Counted from the first letter of the stretch, positions 8,807 through 18,147 are shown. The stretch: DNA of 64,000 bases from Microbacter sp049976245 (GCA_049976245.1 JBMFIQ010000005.1:1-64000); one strand, 5' to 3'. Numbers and translations: made by a program. Notes: a model not told the origin generated them from the letters alone.

Positions 8807-8897
8807 ATGAATCGAGCCATGAAAAAACCTTTTGCTCAAGAAAATGTGGATTTGACAAGTTCCATATATCTTTAGTGTTAAAAATCAATATAAACGT
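8807..8897 (+). promoter_or_regulatory. Leader element copy C, upstream of the DUF2851 gene
   Basis: A 91-nt copy ending in AAACGT directly before the ATG at 8898. It has an intact 22-codon upstream ORF (MNRAMKKPFA, then QENVDLTSSIYL, stop TAG), and TTTG-N18-TAGTGTTA. The outer GAG and CTC arms of the hairpin are kept, but the inner pairs are disturbed. It is the most diverged copy near its 3' end (ATATAAACGT in place of AAATAGACGT). Confidence 0.75.
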
Positions 8898-10187
8898 ATG
8901 AAAGAAGCACTTTTACAATATGCATGGCATCATAAAATGTTTTATAACAATGATTTATTGACAAATAACGGAGAATCGGTTGAAATCATCGACGTGGGAC
9001 AATTGAATCGGGATGCCGGACCTGATTTTTTTAACGCAAAAATAAAAATTGGGAACACCATCTGGGCCGGCAATGTGGAAATTCATGTAAAATCTTCTGA
9101 CTGGTTTCATCATCATCACGAACAAGACATTCATTATCAAACAATTATTTTGCACGTAGTATCCGAATGCGATGCCTCCATTCAACGACTGAACGGCGAA
9201 GAAATTCCACAATTAGTACTGCCCTACTTTCGTGATTTGGATGAAAAATATGAACAACTCATTCATAAAAATAGTTTCGTGGCATGCGCTCAAGTACTGG
9301 ATCAAATTCCTCCCTTTGCCATCAAAAGTTGGTTAAATAGTTTATTGATTGAACGATTAGAACAAAAATCAATCCAGATTGAACGGTTGTTGAACTTGAC
9401 GCAATACGATTGGGAAGAGAGTTTTTACATGCTCTTAGCTCGAAACTTCGGGATGAACTTAAATGCAGATTCATTTGAACAATTAGCCAAATCATTGCCA
9501 AACAATCTATTGGGAAAACACAAAGAAAATCTTTTTCAAATTGAAGCATTGCTTTTTGGACAATCAGGTTTTTTGGATGAAATTCAGAAACCTAAAGATG
9601 AGTATGTGTTAAAATTAAAACATGAAGCCATGTTTCTACGTAAAAAATATGATTTGACTCCATTGAACGCCCATTCGTGGAAAATGCTTCGGTTGCGCCC
9701 AATCAATTTTCCTCAGGTTCGCATTGCCCAACTAGCCATGTTGATTCATCAATCTTCAAAACTATTTTCTAAAATCATTAATAATCAGGATATTAATTAT
9801 TATATTTCTTTGTTTCAATGTGCTCCATCCGATTATTGGCTCACTCATTATTCGTTTGAACACCCTTCACGTCCTAAAAAGAAAACACTCGGCATCAATT
9901 CAATTAAAATTCTGATAATAAACACGTTAGTTCCATATCTTTTTTACTATGGAAAATATAAAGGCAATCAGTCATTGCAGGACAAAGCCGTTGAAATGTT
10001 GGATAAGCTTCCGCCTGAGAAAAATTTTATCATCGACGGATGGTCAAAGTTAAACATTGCAGCTCGTTCTGCATTTGATTCACAGGCATTGATTCAGTTA
10101 AAAAATGAGTACTGTGATCCAAAAAAATGCTTGCAGTGTCGTTTCGGTTACATAGCTTTAACATCCAAAGAAATTAAGACCATTTAA
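8898..10187 (+). CDS. DUF2851 family protein
   Basis: A 429-residue cytoplasmic protein that matches the Bacteroidota DUF2851 family from memory, with the characteristic N-terminal run IDVGQLNRDAGPDFFNAKIKI followed by WAGNVEIHVKSSDW. A short C-terminal Cys cluster (YCDPKKCLQCRFGY) may bind metal. The biochemical role is unknown; a restriction-like or nucleic-acid fold has been suggested for related domains but nothing here proves it. The start is set by leader element C and the good family N-terminus. Confidence 0.75.
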   Translation: MKEALLQYAWHHKMFYNNDLLTNNGESVEIIDVGQLNRDAGPDFFNAKIKIGNTIWAGNVEIHVKSSDWFHHHHEQDIHYQTIILHVVSECDASIQRLNGEEIPQLVLPYFRDLDEKYEQLIHKNSFVACAQVLDQIPPFAIKSWLNSLLIERLEQKSIQIERLLNLTQYDWEESFYMLLARNFGMNLNADSFEQLAKSLPNNLLGKHKENLFQIEALLFGQSGFLDEIQKPKDEYVLKLKHEAMFLRKKYDLTPLNAHSWKMLRLRPINFPQVRIAQLAMLIHQSSKLFSKIINNQDINYYISLFQCAPSDYWLTHYSFEHPSRPKKKTLGINSIKILIINTLVPYLFYYGKYKGNQSLQDKAVEMLDKLPPEKNFIIDGWSKLNIAARSAFDSQALIQLKNEYCDPKKCLQCRFGYIALTSKEIKTI

Positions 10188-10206
10188 AAATAAACGCATT
10201 TTTCAT

Positions 10207-10301
10207 ACTTCTATTTTTTATTTTTTTAACGCTATGGATGTATGTAACTCGCCAAAATAGTCATTTTCTTGAGCATAAGCTATTTTTATGGCTCGTTTCA
10301 T
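10207..10301 (-). promoter_or_regulatory. Leader element copy D, orphan
   Basis: A 95-nt copy on the minus strand between two plus-strand genes, so it points away from the outer-membrane gene and into the 3' end of the DUF2851 gene. The hairpin and TTTG-N18-TAGCGTTA are preserved. One extra T breaks the 22-codon frame after codon 15. It ends at an ATG (10204-10206) opening only a 10-codon ORF (MKNAFIFKWS). No real gene lies downstream on this strand. Confidence 0.7.
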
Positions 10302-10382
10302 TAAACCTTTTTCCGTTTTGCTTGTCATATTAATAAAATGATTCTGTTTTTCACCAAGCAACTTCCATTATTTAAACCACCA

Positions 10383-13250
10383 ATGAAAACATGGCTATTC
10401 ATTTTATTCAGCATGATGATAGGTGTCATGTCAGCACAAACACTTAGTGTCAAAGGACGCATTGAAGATCATAAACACCAACCTCTACCTGGAGCAACCG
10501 TCACCTTGTGGTTAAAAGATTCCCCCAATGTGCGAACGGGGAACGTCAGTGATAAAGATGGAACCTTTGTAATCAATAATTTATACATTGGCACTTACAT
10601 CATGCAGGTATCTTTTGTAGGGTTTAATACCGAAACGCAAACCATTAAAATCACGCAAAACGGTCAGGATTTAGGGACTTTCACGTTGCGTGAAAAAGCG
10701 GTAGCATTAAATGAAGTGACAGCCATTGGGCGTGAAAGTCGTGCCATTCAGCTTTCGGATACGTTAAAATACAATGCCGATGCATTTAAGACTCTTCAGG
10801 GAGCCAGTGCTGAAACGCTCATATCAAAAATGCCTGGAATTATTGTTGATAATCAAGGCAATATACAAGCTCAAGGCGAAACGGTTCAACAAGTTCTGGT
10901 GGATGGAAAACCTTTTTTCAATGGAGATCCAACCTTAGCGTTAAAAAATTTACCGGCAGATATTGTTCAAAATATTGAGGTATTTGATAAAAAAAGTGAT
11001 CAGGCAGAATTTACCGGCTTTGATGACGGCAATTCCATCAAAACAATCAATGTCATGACGCGAAGAGGCATGCAAACGGGCATTTTTGGAAAAATTGTTG
11101 ACGGAATTGGTGAAGATCATTCACATGATGTGGATTATCAAAGTTCTGCATCAATCAATATTTTTCACGGCAATCGACGCATTACCTTATTGGGCATGTC
11201 TAATAATATCAATCAACAAAATTTTTCACAAGAAGATATTGCAGGAGTGATGGGCGGAGGCGGATTCCGAGGATTTCGTGGCGGATCGTTCAGCAGTATG
11301 AGCGGTGGTCCGCAAGGTGGTTTAACCAAAACAAATGCCGGTGGATTTAACTACACCGACAATTGGGGATCAAAAATTGCTGTTACAAGCGGCTATTTTT
11401 TTAACATGACCAATAATGTTACCGATCAATCGATCAACAGAACCTATTTTGACGCTTCCGATATTGGAAGAACTTATCAAGAATTGGATCATTCCATGGC
11501 TACCAATTATAATCATCGTTTCAACATGAAATTGGATTACAAACCAAACGTAAATAATTGGTTTACTTTTACTCCTGCTATCGTTTTACAGCGAAACATC
11601 AATAACAGTTCAACTTTTGGACAAACTTTTTTGAATGGAACAGTCAACAATCAAACCTCCAATAAGAGCAACAACATTACCAATGCAAGCAATGTTTCTT
11701 TGGCATTGCTCTATCGTCACCGATTCATTAAACCGGGAAGAACCATTTCAACATATGTCAATTATGGATTCAATAATAATAACCAAGATGGTTATTATGA
11801 AGCACATAGCTTTTTTAATTCGCAATTGGACACAACCAATACTTACCAAACGTTGTTGAATAATTCATCAGGTTACAACTGGGGGAGCAGTTTAATTTAT
11901 ACCGAACCAATTAGCAAACACGGCATTATGCAGGTTTCCTATCAAGTCAATTACAATCATCGCAATATCGATCAACGTGCTTATCAATATCTTTCTCAAC
12001 GATTAGACACCTCATTGTCTAATGTTTACAACAGCAATTATTTAACCCAGAGTGCCGGCATTGGGTATCGTTATCGAAACACAAACGGATTCATGTTGAT
12101 GGCAAATTTAAATGTACAACATGCCACTTTACAAGGTGATGAACAATTTCCACTGTTGCTAAAGACTCATTTTGGCTACACCAGCCTTTTACCAATTATC
12201 ATGGTAAATTATAAATTCAGTTCAATCAGCTCATTGCATTTTATGTTTCGATCTTCAACATCAGCACCTTCAATTCAACAACTTGAAAATGTTATTAATA
12301 ACACGAATCCTTTAATGGTGACGGGCGGAAATCCTGATTTAAGTCAACAAACTACCAACCGAGCATTGTTTCGCTATACGTTGACTCCAAAAAGCGGACA
12401 AACCTTCATTGTCATGTTCAGTGCAGGACAAACCAGTCATTATATTGGTAATTCAACCATGATAGCTAAACGAGATTCCATTTTGCCAGGTGGAATTTTA
12501 CTGAACAAAGGAGCTCAATACAGTTATCCCGTAAATCTTTCAGGCAACTGGAACGCCAACGCTTTGCTTACGTACGGGTTTCCGATACTTTTTCTCAAAA
12601 GCAATTTAAATTTATCCACCATGCTGAGCTATAACAGATTGCCATCCATTTATAACGGAATTTCAGAAGTTACCAATAACTATGTCGTTACGCCCAAAGC
12701 CATTTTAGGAAGTAACATCAGCGACAAATTAGATTTCACACTTAGTTATGGAGCTTCTTTCAACATAGCACGAAACGAAATGTTTCCAAGTCAAAACAAC
12801 ACTTATTTAAATCAAACAGCTCAATTCAAATTTGATTGGATCACATGGAAAGGATTAACTTTCGAGAATATGTTAACTTATCAAGGAAATTCAGGCATGG
12901 CCAAAGGGTACAACTTAAATTATTTTTTGTGGAACGCCTCCATAGGCAAAAAAATATTCAAAAATCAACGAGGGGAAATTAAATTGCAGGCTTTCGACTT
13001 GTTGCATCAAAACAAATCGTTGACTCAGGATGTTTACGACACTTATTATCAAGATGTTTCAACCAATGTAATGAAACCTTATGTCATGCTGACTTTTACA
13101 TACGATTTGCGAAATTTCAAAGGAGCTCAATATCAACAACAGCAACAACGACAACATCATTGGGAGGGAATGCCGGGCGGACGTCCTAACGACGGCATGA
13201 GACCGCCAATGGGTGGCGGCGGTGATTTTCAACATCCTCCCTTGGATTAG
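10383..13250 (+). CDS. Outer-membrane beta-barrel protein with carboxypeptidase-regulatory-like domain
   Basis: A 955-residue TonB-receptor-like protein. The chosen ATG gives a clean signal peptide (MKTWLFILFSMMIGVMSA, then QTLS); an upstream in-frame ATG at 10338 would add 15 residues before it. After the signal comes a CarboxypepD-reg-like beta-sandwich (about 22-105), a plug-like domain (about 110-230, with VLVDGKPFFNGDP), and a long barrel. The C-terminus is Gln-, Gly- and Pro-rich. No TonB box was identified and there is no SusD partner, so the cargo is unknown and it may not be an importer. Confidence 0.85.
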   Translation: MKTWLFILFSMMIGVMSAQTLSVKGRIEDHKHQPLPGATVTLWLKDSPNVRTGNVSDKDGTFVINNLYIGTYIMQVSFVGFNTETQTIKITQNGQDLGTFTLREKAVALNEVTAIGRESRAIQLSDTLKYNADAFKTLQGASAETLISKMPGIIVDNQGNIQAQGETVQQVLVDGKPFFNGDPTLALKNLPADIVQNIEVFDKKSDQAEFTGFDDGNSIKTINVMTRRGMQTGIFGKIVDGIGEDHSHDVDYQSSASINIFHGNRRITLLGMSNNINQQNFSQEDIAGVMGGGGFRGFRGGSFSSMSGGPQGGLTKTNAGGFNYTDNWGSKIAVTSGYFFNMTNNVTDQSINRTYFDASDIGRTYQELDHSMATNYNHRFNMKLDYKPNVNNWFTFTPAIVLQRNINNSSTFGQTFLNGTVNNQTSNKSNNITNASNVSLALLYRHRFIKPGRTISTYVNYGFNNNNQDGYYEAHSFFNSQLDTTNTYQTLLNNSSGYNWGSSLIYTEPISKHGIMQVSYQVNYNHRNIDQRAYQYLSQRLDTSLSNVYNSNYLTQSAGIGYRYRNTNGFMLMANLNVQHATLQGDEQFPLLLKTHFGYTSLLPIIMVNYKFSSISSLHFMFRSSTSAPSIQQLENVINNTNPLMVTGGNPDLSQQTTNRALFRYTLTPKSGQTFIVMFSAGQTSHYIGNSTMIAKRDSILPGGILLNKGAQYSYPVNLSGNWNANALLTYGFPILFLKSNLNLSTMLSYNRLPSIYNGISEVTNNYVVTPKAILGSNISDKLDFTLSYGASFNIARNEMFPSQNNTYLNQTAQFKFDWITWKGLTFENMLTYQGNSGMAKGYNLNYFLWNASIGKKIFKNQRGEIKLQAFDLLHQNKSLTQDVYDTYYQDVSTNVMKPYVMLTFTYDLRNFKGAQYQQQQQRQHHWEGMPGGRPNDGMRPPMGGGGDFQHPPLD

Positions 13251-13792
13251 CGATAGGAATTGAAGGAGAGAATTTCAGAAAGAGATTTTCTCCTTTTTTT
13301 TCGAAGTTTTTCAGCCGAATATCCTAATAAAATCATTAATACGACTTTTTTATCAGCCGGAATCTGTAATATTTTCTTAATTTGTTGTTCATTAAACCAT
13401 CCAATGATACAGGACCCAACGCCTTCGTCGGCAGCCGCCAAAACAATGTGTGCTGCCAAAATACCTAAATCAAGGTGAGGATAATGTTTGTGTTGCGACC
13501 AACTGCCAAATGAAGAAAGTAAATTAGCTCGCTCTTCAATGATAATCAATTGAACGGGAGCTTGTTTTGTGAAATGATTCACTCCAACCACGTGATTGGA
13601 AGCTGCATCAGCAATTTGATGTCTCAATTCAGGTTGATCTACGGCAATTATTTTCCATGGTTGTGCATTACAGGCCGATGGTGCCAAGCGGGCTGCTTCA
13701 AATATGCGATCCAGTTTTTCCTGTTCAATCGGTTCATTTGTATAAGAACGAACGCTTTGGCGCTGCTGTACAAGGTCAAGAAAACGTTTCAT
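13247..13792 (-). CDS. Nitroreductase family FMN-dependent oxidoreductase
   Basis: A 181-residue nitroreductase-fold flavoprotein with the FMN-binding RQSVRSY near the N-terminus, SACNAQPWK at about 40, and a C-terminal LGYSAEK. Such enzymes reduce nitro or quinone compounds with NAD(P)H; the substrate is unknown. Two starts are possible: ATG at 13810 or ATG at 13792. I prefer 13792 because it overlaps the stop of a short upstream ORF as ATGA and begins at the family core. Its 3' end overlaps the outer-membrane gene by 4 bases, tail to tail. Confidence 0.85.
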   Translation of the reverse strand: MKRFLDLVQQRQSVRSYTNEPIEQEKLDRIFEAARLAPSACNAQPWKIIAVDQPELRHQIADAASNHVVGVNHFTKQAPVQLIIIEERANLLSSFGSWSQHKHYPHLDLGILAAHIVLAAADEGVGSCIIGWFNEQQIKKILQIPADKKVVLMILLGYSAEKLRKKRRKSLSEILSFNSYR

Positions 13793-13899
13793 ACACGATT
13801 GTTTGAACATGATTTTGTTAACTTCAATTCAACATCGACAGTCCCATTGATCCCAATCAACCAAAGCAATAAACTTGAAATGAAACAGTTAGATTTCAT
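13789..13899 (-). CDS. Putative 36-residue leader ORF coupled to the nitroreductase
   Basis: The ATG that ends leader element E opens a 36-codon ORF with an N-terminal hydrophobic stretch (CFISSLLLWLIGING). Its stop overlaps the preferred nitroreductase start as ATGA, a typical arrangement for translational coupling. No homologue is recognised and the composition gives no function. It could be a coupling peptide or an artefact of a start context that has drifted away from the true gene. Confidence 0.35.
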   Translation of the reverse strand: MKSNCFISSLLLWLIGINGTVDVELKLTKSCSNNRV

Positions 13900-13990
13900 T
13901 CGTCTATTTTCATTTTTAACATTATTGTCGTATGGAACTCGCCAAATAGTCATTTTCTTGAGCATAAGCTCTTTTTATGGCTCGTGTCAT
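13900..13990 (-). promoter_or_regulatory. Leader element copy E, upstream of the nitroreductase
   Basis: A 91-nt minus-strand copy, close to the consensus. The 22-codon upstream ORF is intact (MTRAIKRAYAQENDYLASSI, then RQ, TAA). The hairpin GAG-C-CATAA/TTATG-CTC is perfect. TTTG-N18-TAATGTTA is present. The final base is A (GACGA) before the ATG at 13899, which opens the 36-codon ORF. A TATCTTTT near-match to the -7 box lies two bases upstream (13992-13999). Confidence 0.75.
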
Positions 13991-14049
13991 TAAAAGATAA
14001 ATTGCCGCGAAAAAATCGATTATTTAATATAGTATTAATATTCAATGAT

Positions 14050-15390
14050 TTAAACTCCAATACCTTCATAATGGAAACCGAGATCGATCATCTCTTTTTT
14101 GTCGTAAATATTTCGTCCGTCAAAAACAACCGGACTTTTCATTAATTTTTTGATGATTGACCAATTTGGGACTCTGAATTCTTTCCACTCTGTGATTAAC
14201 ATTAAAGCATCCGCATCGTTCACGGTGTCGTAAATGTCGTTGGCGAAATAGATCAAGGACTGCATTGATTCAGGAATGGCTTGTTGAATGGCTTCGCGCC
14301 CTTTATCCATGGCAATGGGATCAAATACTTTGACGTGGCAGCCATGACTGACCAAATGTCGGATTAAAACCAAAGATGGAGCCTCACGAATATCATCCGT
14401 GTTCGGTTTAAAAGCAAGGCCCCAAATGGCTATGACTTTATCTGCAATGTCGGATTCGTTAAAATAGTCGGCCATTTTCTTGTACAGAATTGATTTTTGA
14501 TGTTCATTCACGGCATCTACCGACTCCAAAATATGCATAGAACAACCCTCTTTTTGAGCTGTTTTAATCAAAGCACGAACATCTTTAGGGAAACAGGAGC
14601 CTCCATAGCCTATTCCGGAATATAAAAATTTGGTTCCGATGCGACTGTCGGAACTTATGCCCTTACGTACCATATTGACATCCGCTCCCACTTTTTCGCA
14701 AAGATTGGCAATCTCATTCATAAAGCTGATTCGAGTGGCTAACATGGCATTGGCAGCATATTTTGTAAGTTCTGCTGATGGAATATCCATAAAAATGACA
14801 CGAAAATTATTTAATAAAAATGGACGATACAATTGAGTCATTAATTTTTGGGCTTGTTCCGATTCAACGCCGACAACCACACGATCGGGACTCATAAAAT
14901 CGTTTATGGCATCGCCTTCTTTCAAAAACTCTGGATTTGAAGCCACATCAAAAGGAATGGTTACGTTTCTTTTCTCTAATTCTTCCTGAATGATTCTTTT
15001 GACCTGTTGTGCCGTTCCAACGGGAACCGTGCTCTTAGTCACCACTAAAGTGTAATGCGAAATGTGCTGCCCAATGGTTTTAGCTACTTCGTAAACATAT
15101 TTCAAATCAGCACTTCCATCTTCTCCCGGAGGTGTTCCAACAGCTGAAAAAACCACCTCCACTTCATCAAGAATTGAAAGCAGCGATTGTGTAAAATGAA
15201 GCCGATTGGCTTTCATATTTCGCATGACCATATCTTCCAACCCGGGTTCATAAATGGGGATGATCCCTTTTTTAAGTTGTTCAATTTTATTCTCGTCCAC
15301 ATCAACACAAGTGACCTGAATACCCATCTCAGCAAAACATGCTCCGGTGACAAGTCCTACATAGCCGGTACCAACAATTGCAATATTCAT
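14050..15390 (-). CDS. ugd: UDP-glucose 6-dehydrogenase
   Basis: Oxidises UDP-glucose to UDP-glucuronate with two NAD+, supplying acidic sugar for capsule or exopolysaccharide. The 446 residues show the Rossmann motif GTGYVG (7-12), the catalytic-cysteine motif GSCFPKD near residue 260, and the C-terminal domain motif AFKPNTDDIREAPS. It lies downstream, on the same strand, of the polysaccharide export genes, though separated by 355 bases with its own promoter and leader element F. The start follows the element exactly. Confidence 0.93.
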   Translation of the reverse strand: MNIAIVGTGYVGLVTGACFAEMGIQVTCVDVDENKIEQLKKGIIPIYEPGLEDMVMRNMKANRLHFTQSLLSILDEVEVVFSAVGTPPGEDGSADLKYVYEVAKTIGQHISHYTLVVTKSTVPVGTAQQVKRIIQEELEKRNVTIPFDVASNPEFLKEGDAINDFMSPDRVVVGVESEQAQKLMTQLYRPFLLNNFRVIFMDIPSAELTKYAANAMLATRISFMNEIANLCEKVGADVNMVRKGISSDSRIGTKFLYSGIGYGGSCFPKDVRALIKTAQKEGCSMHILESVDAVNEHQKSILYKKMADYFNESDIADKVIAIWGLAFKPNTDDIREAPSLVLIRHLVSHGCHVKVFDPIAMDKGREAIQQAIPESMQSLIYFANDIYDTVNDADALMLITEWKEFRVPNWSIIKKLMKSPVVFDGRNIYDKKEMIDLGFHYEGIGV

Positions 15391-15481
15391 ACGTCTATTT
15401 TAATTTGTAACATTATGGCTGTATGGAACTCGCCAAATAATCATACGCTTGAGCATAAGCTGTTTTTATGGCTCGTTTCAT
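15391..15481 (-). promoter_or_regulatory. Leader element copy F, upstream of ugd
   Basis: A 91-nt minus-strand copy ending in TAGACGT before the ugd ATG. The hairpin GAG-C-CATAA/TTATG-CTC is perfect with a 7-base loop. The 22-codon upstream ORF is intact (MKRAIKTAYAQAYDYLASSI, then QP, TAA). TTTG-N18-TAATGTTA is present. The canonical promoter at 15659-15689 would place it far inside a leader of about 260 bases. Confidence 0.75.
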
Positions 15482-15658
15482 AGTTTTTTATTTTTCAACA
15501 TTCATGTATGAGGAATCATATGTCAACATGTGACAAATTTCATTAACAATTTAGCGATTTTGAGTGAATTTCATTACGTCTGGTTAGGTCATGGATTTTG
15601 TTCAGATGAGTACGCCAATTAAATTTTGCCACAAAATAGATGAAGATAAACGTTCCTA

Positions 15659-15689
15659 CAAATTTATAAAACAATGATAAACAAACAAA
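15659..15689 (-). promoter_or_regulatory. Promoter for ugd
   Basis: On the minus strand TTTG (15686-15689), 19 bases, then TAAATTTG (15659-15666): a complete Bacteroidota promoter. Predicted transcription start is near 15652, giving a long leader that includes element F. The rest of the gap between ugd and the kinase gene shows no ORF. Confidence 0.6.
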
Positions 15690-15745
15690 TAGTCATTTGT
15701 TATAGGTTATATTTTTTTGCAATGAAATGCAGCTTTGTCTAAGCA

Positions 15746-18124
15746 TTATTCATTGTAATAATCTTTGATGTATTCTTTCCCTTTTTGTTTATAACCATAA
15801 TATCCATACCCGTAATGATTGTATCCATACGCTGTATTTGAGCGTTCTAAGGCATTCAAAACAATGCCAATATGTTGAATTCCATCCATTGTCAATTGTT
15901 TGATGATGGTTTTGAAAAATTTCTTATCGGTCTTCTTGCTACGAACCAAAAAAACGATAGCATCAGCCAACGGCATCAGCGGATAAGCATCAGCAACAAT
16001 GCCGACAGGACTTGTATCAATAATAATGTATTGATAATCTTCTTTTAATTTTTCAATCAGTTGGCACAATTTATGCGACCGTATTAACTCTCCGGGATTT
16101 GGTGGAATGCTTCCAGAAAGCAAAACATCAAAATTGACAGTTTCATTGCCGTGAACAATGGCTTCTTCCAATGGCAATTCTCCAAGTAAAACATTGGTTA
16201 ATCCGGTTTGATTGGTAAGATTTAATGCACCGGCGAGAGTAGGCTTACGAAGATCCAAGCCAACCAAAATGGTTTTTTCGTTGGTCATGGCACAAATGGC
16301 AGCATAATTCAAACTAAAGAAACTCTTCCCTTCGCCTGATTCCGTCGAGGTAACCACCACACAGGCCGTGTCCGATTTTTGAGCCACAAAATTAATTCGT
16401 GTTCTGATTATTCGATATGATTCGGCAAAAGAAGATTTAGGATGATTGAGTACGTGAAGATTCGATGCATTGGCAACGTAAGGAATAATTCCCAAAAATG
16501 GTAATTTAGTCAACCTTTCTACATCCCGTTTGTCAATGATCTTCATTTTCAAAAATTCTTTTAAAATGATAATCACCAAAGGGATCAAAAAGCCTAAAAT
16601 AAGTGCCATCATCAACGTGTGTGATTTTTCGCTGCCGTTGGTGATTGAAATCATTCGAGCACGTTCCAAAATGGTGTTGTCCGGAACATTTGAGGCCTGT
16701 TGAATTTGTGCTTCCGCTCTTTTTTGCAATAAGTAGGTGTAATAAGCATCATTCATTTTGTATTCCCGCTCGAAACTTCCCATTTTATTTTCTATTTCGG
16801 GGAGCGTTTCCAATTGTGAAGTAGTTGTTTGCGATTGATTCGCAAGTTCCTGTTTTTCAACATCAAAACCTGCTCTTACATTTCTTATGGCATCCTGAAG
16901 GGCAACTCGAATCCGAGCCAAATCTTCCGAATATTTTTCATAAAATGGATTTTGCGGAGTAGTTTGAGCTAATTTAATTTGTGCAGCATTAAATTGATTT
17001 AACAATTCAATTAAAATGGGATCAACAATGCCCAAACTTGATGGAGTCATGATTTGATCTTTATTCAAATTGCGTTTGATGTAATTATCAAGATAATTCA
17101 AATACGATTCTTTCAATTGCAAAGACAACCGTTTTTCCTGACTTGATGTCAAGTGTCCCATCAATGTGGCGGTGTAGGTATTCATGTCGAATACTTTTGT
17201 TATTTTGCGATAATCCTGCAATTTGTTTTCTGATTGATGTAACGAATCAGATATTTCTGCTAATTGTTTGTCAATGAAAGCAATGGTTCTACTGGCTTCT
17301 TCGTTTTTTTGGCGCAAATTTTCAATTAAAAATTCGTCGCACAATTTATTTAAAAAATCAATATCGCGTTGATAAACGGTACCGGTCATCGAAACCGACA
17401 GTACGGTTGAATTGTTGGTTACAAAGTTTAATGCGATGCGTGATGAAAAATAATCGGCTAAATAATCGTCAGATAAAAAGGCAAAATGAATAGAAGTTCT
17501 GGGCGTGAAAAAATCAGTTTTGTTTACTATGATTGTAAAATAAGGATTGGATAACAACTGCCCGTACTTTCCGGTGAAATGCAGCTCACCCAACTGTTTG
17601 TCTCGTTCATGGGTGATGGAGTAAGAAGTACCATCCAAATCAGTAAAATCAAACTGAACACCATAAGCATTCCCGTTAATCTGATCACTTTTAATGTCAA
17701 TGGGAGAAATGCCGTAAAGATTGTTTGTTTTGAAATGTCCTTCTGTGTAATAATCCACGGATAAATCAATCTTCGACAATGTTTTATGTATCAAATCATT
17801 GGAAGTTAACATGATCATCTGATTGTCCACATTTCGATAAGCTGTATTCAAATTGAAACCCTGCATCACCATTTGTGAATTTGGAGCTGCTTGCCCCGCA
17901 CCCAATAAAATTTGAGCGTTAACCTGATAAACTGGCTTCCACGTACGATTGATCAAAAAAGCAATGCCCAACGTTACAGCCAGAAAGATGACAAATAAAT
18001 ACCAATGATGTAGGATTTTAAAAATCCATTCCATCACGTCAAACGTCGATTCTTCGTCATCCAAATTAAAATTGGAAGATGGAATCGGCGAAGAAGGATA
18101 AGATGGTGTATTAGGAGTTTCCAT
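15746..18124 (-). CDS. Exopolysaccharide tyrosine autokinase (Wzc-like BY-kinase)
   Basis: Inner-membrane co-polymerase and kinase controlling chain length and export of exopolysaccharide. Order: N-terminal Wzz domain with a membrane segment (WYLFVIFLAVTLGIAFLI), a large periplasmic coiled-coil region, a second membrane segment (LMMALILGFLIPLVIIIL), then the kinase. Kinase motifs are Walker A STESGEGKS near residue 595, Walker A' LVGLDLRKP and Walker B YIIIDTSP. The C-terminal tail has ten tyrosines, the autophosphorylation cluster. The upstream TTG at 18151 is possible; ATG at 18124 is preferred. Confidence 0.9.
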   Translation of the reverse strand: METPNTPSYPSSPIPSSNFNLDDEESTFDVMEWIFKILHHWYLFVIFLAVTLGIAFLINRTWKPVYQVNAQILLGAGQAAPNSQMVMQGFNLNTAYRNVDNQMIMLTSNDLIHKTLSKIDLSVDYYTEGHFKTNNLYGISPIDIKSDQINGNAYGVQFDFTDLDGTSYSITHERDKQLGELHFTGKYGQLLSNPYFTIIVNKTDFFTPRTSIHFAFLSDDYLADYFSSRIALNFVTNNSTVLSVSMTGTVYQRDIDFLNKLCDEFLIENLRQKNEEASRTIAFIDKQLAEISDSLHQSENKLQDYRKITKVFDMNTYTATLMGHLTSSQEKRLSLQLKESYLNYLDNYIKRNLNKDQIMTPSSLGIVDPILIELLNQFNAAQIKLAQTTPQNPFYEKYSEDLARIRVALQDAIRNVRAGFDVEKQELANQSQTTTSQLETLPEIENKMGSFEREYKMNDAYYTYLLQKRAEAQIQQASNVPDNTILERARMISITNGSEKSHTLMMALILGFLIPLVIIILKEFLKMKIIDKRDVERLTKLPFLGIIPYVANASNLHVLNHPKSSFAESYRIIRTRINFVAQKSDTACVVVTSTESGEGKSFFSLNYAAICAMTNEKTILVGLDLRKPTLAGALNLTNQTGLTNVLLGELPLEEAIVHGNETVNFDVLLSGSIPPNPGELIRSHKLCQLIEKLKEDYQYIIIDTSPVGIVADAYPLMPLADAIVFLVRSKKTDKKFFKTIIKQLTMDGIQHIGIVLNALERSNTAYGYNHYGYGYYGYKQKGKEYIKDYYNE

Positions 18125-18147
18125 TGACAATTTTAAATAATTATTAT

